In this document: one piece after another, positions 6,437 to 7,169 of the stretch | Layout: every line of letters starts with the position of its first letter | Numbering within the stretch: position 1 is the stretch's first letter | Origin: Rickettsia typhi | GTDB lineage: Bacteria > Pseudomonadota > Gammaproteobacteria > Burkholderiales > Burkholderiaceae_C | Length of the DNA: 7,169 bases | Assembly: GCA_943325485.2 (NCBI GenBank) | Contig: CALPPP020000060.1 | Location: forward strand, 1-7,169 | Reading direction: 5' to 3' | The notes under the pieces: generated by a model | Seen by the model: the letters and a program-made list of their open reading frames with translations, nothing else | Told to the model about the DNA's origin: nothing | The model's database searches: none | Made by a program: the position numbers and the translations under genes

Positions 6437-7169
6437 TGTCAGCCCAAATATTTTGGGCCCAATTCCATGCGTAGGTGGCTTCCAAAGTATTGGCTTCAGC
6501 AGAAACACCTCCCGAGCCAGGCACTGTCTTGTAGGTTTTTTCGTCCACATTGAACTGATGCACCGAAGCCACATGAACCACCATGTTGTCACTCACATAG
6601 CTGTAGCAGGTGTTGGTCAAAAAGGGTGCTGGGTTGATCTCCAGCCCACTGAGTTGCGCCACGATGGCCGCAGCAGCTACTTTGGCATGCGAGTTTGCCA
6701 TGTGTCCGGATTTGGGCATCGCAGGAGCGGCCAACATGGCGTCACCCAAGATATGGATGTCTTTGGCCACCGTTGATTCAAACGTCAAATAGTTCACACC
6801 GCACCAACGTTTGTTTGCAGTGGCTAAGCCATTTTGCACAGCAATGCTGCCGGCACGCATATCGGGCAAGACGTTCAACACGTTTGCACGCACGTTTTCT
6901 TGGACGTCAAACTTGATAAGTCCTGCTTGCCCATCGACACCGGTGACTTTGTGGTTGGGGCGGAACTCGATGATGTCTTTGTAGTTTTCAGACCAGAACT
7001 TTTTGAACAAAGGTCCTTTGGACGTCACATCTGGGTTGGCGTCCAAGATAAGCACTTTGGACTTGGGCTTGGCTTGCTTGAAGTAGTGGGCCACTTGGCT
7101 GGCGCGTTCATAGGGGCCAGGGGGGCAGCGGTAGGGCGATTCGGGTACGGTCAAGGCGTAAACGCCACC
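6426..7169 (-). CDS. fccB: Sulfide dehydrogenase flavoprotein subunit (FccB/SoxF family), N-terminus beyond window
   Basis: Flavocytochrome c sulfide dehydrogenase oxidises sulfide in the periplasm, passing electrons from FAD to a cytochrome c subunit (FccA). Seen: the last 247 residues, open to the right edge; the full protein is usually about 430. Motifs in this fragment are YRCPPGPYERASQVAHY (13-29) with Cys15, RWCGVNYLTFEST (121-133), FAD-binding IHILGDAMLAAPMPKSG-like stretch (138-155), and LTNTCYSYV (184-192) with Cys188. Cys15 and Cys188 match the redox-active cysteine pair of Allochromatium FccB (CPPGPYE and NTCYS), so sulfide chemistry is likely kept, unlike in a generic NADH dehydrogenase. 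The C-terminal FCSD domain, with GSGGVS (218-223) and a WNWAQNIWADSL end, is complete. The N-terminal FAD Rossmann motif, probable Tat signal and any fccA lie outside. The stop overlaps that of the pyr operon. Confidence 0.92.
   Translation of the reverse strand, partial: GGVYALTVPESPYRCPPGPYERASQVAHYFKQAKPKSKVLILDANPDVTSKGPLFKKFWSENYKDIIEFRPNHKVTGVDGQAGLIKFDVQENVRANVLNVLPDMRAGSIAVQNGLATANKRWCGVNYLTFESTVAKDIHILGDAMLAAPAMPKSGHMANSHAKVAAAAIVAQLSGLEINPAPFLTNTCYSYVSDNMVVHVASVHQFNVDEKTYKTVPGSGGVSAEANTLEATYAWNWAQNIWADSLL
6442..6458. repeat. Short hairpin-forming inverted repeat in the last codons of fccB
   Basis: Arms GCCCAAA (6442-6448) and TTTGGGC (6452-6458) are perfect with a 3-base loop. They lie 5 bases beyond the palindrome at 6419-6436. 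On the plus strand this would be a second stem right after the pyr operon stop; on the minus strand it lies in coding sequence. No T run follows. It may assist transcription ending or be chance. Confidence 0.35.

Noticed and set aside
7152..7154. TTG at 7154 as start of the sulfide dehydrogenase gene
   Set aside because: The reading frame continues to the window edge with family-like residues, and a complete FccB needs about 180 more residues upstream.

Overview
The window reads as ordinary chromosomal DNA of a betaproteobacterium, most likely Burkholderiales, family Comamonadaceae (a Limnohabitans/Rhodoferax-like freshwater lineage). The basis is protein style, moderate GC, and the gene order yqgE/algH-ruvX-pyrR-pyrB-pyrC-like, which I know from this order. 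The genus cannot be settled by eye. It is densely coding: eight genes, six complete and two cut by the window edges. No gene-free stretch exceeds 80 bases. I see no rRNA, tRNA, CRISPR array, insertion sequence or prophage part.

Left part (1-2627): a ThiD-family pyrimidine kinase gene on the minus strand runs off the left edge. A 77-base spacer with an inverted repeat separates it from a divergent rubredoxin gene of 55 codons. Rubredoxin converges, across 13 bases, on a class I CPD photolyase gene (phrB) on the minus strand.

Central part (2650-6429): a tightly packed plus-strand operon starts 22 bases from phrB, transcribed away from it. It holds algH/yqgE, ruvX, pyrR, pyrB and a dihydroorotase-like gene. 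Junctions are a 4-base overlap, a 4-base overlap, a 3-base gap and a 4-base overlap. The last gene lacks nearly all zinc ligands of a dihydroorotase, so I read it as a pseudo-dihydroorotase (PyrX/PyrC') that assembles with aspartate carbamoyltransferase, as in Pseudomonas. Active dihydroorotase must then be encoded elsewhere. The pyrR product keeps its PRPP loop but has lost most residues used by Bacillus PyrR to bind RNA, and the operon has no internal leader for attenuation.

Right part (6426-7169): the C-terminal 247 residues of a sulfide dehydrogenase flavoprotein (FccB/SoxF family) lie on the minus strand. Its stop codon overlaps that of the pyr operon inside an 18-base perfect palindrome. 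It suggests capacity for oxidation of reduced sulfur compounds.

I found no clearly new multi-gene system. The most interesting points are the catalytically dead dihydroorotase partner, the RNA-binding-deficient PyrR, the divergent ThiD-like kinase, and two palindromic elements.
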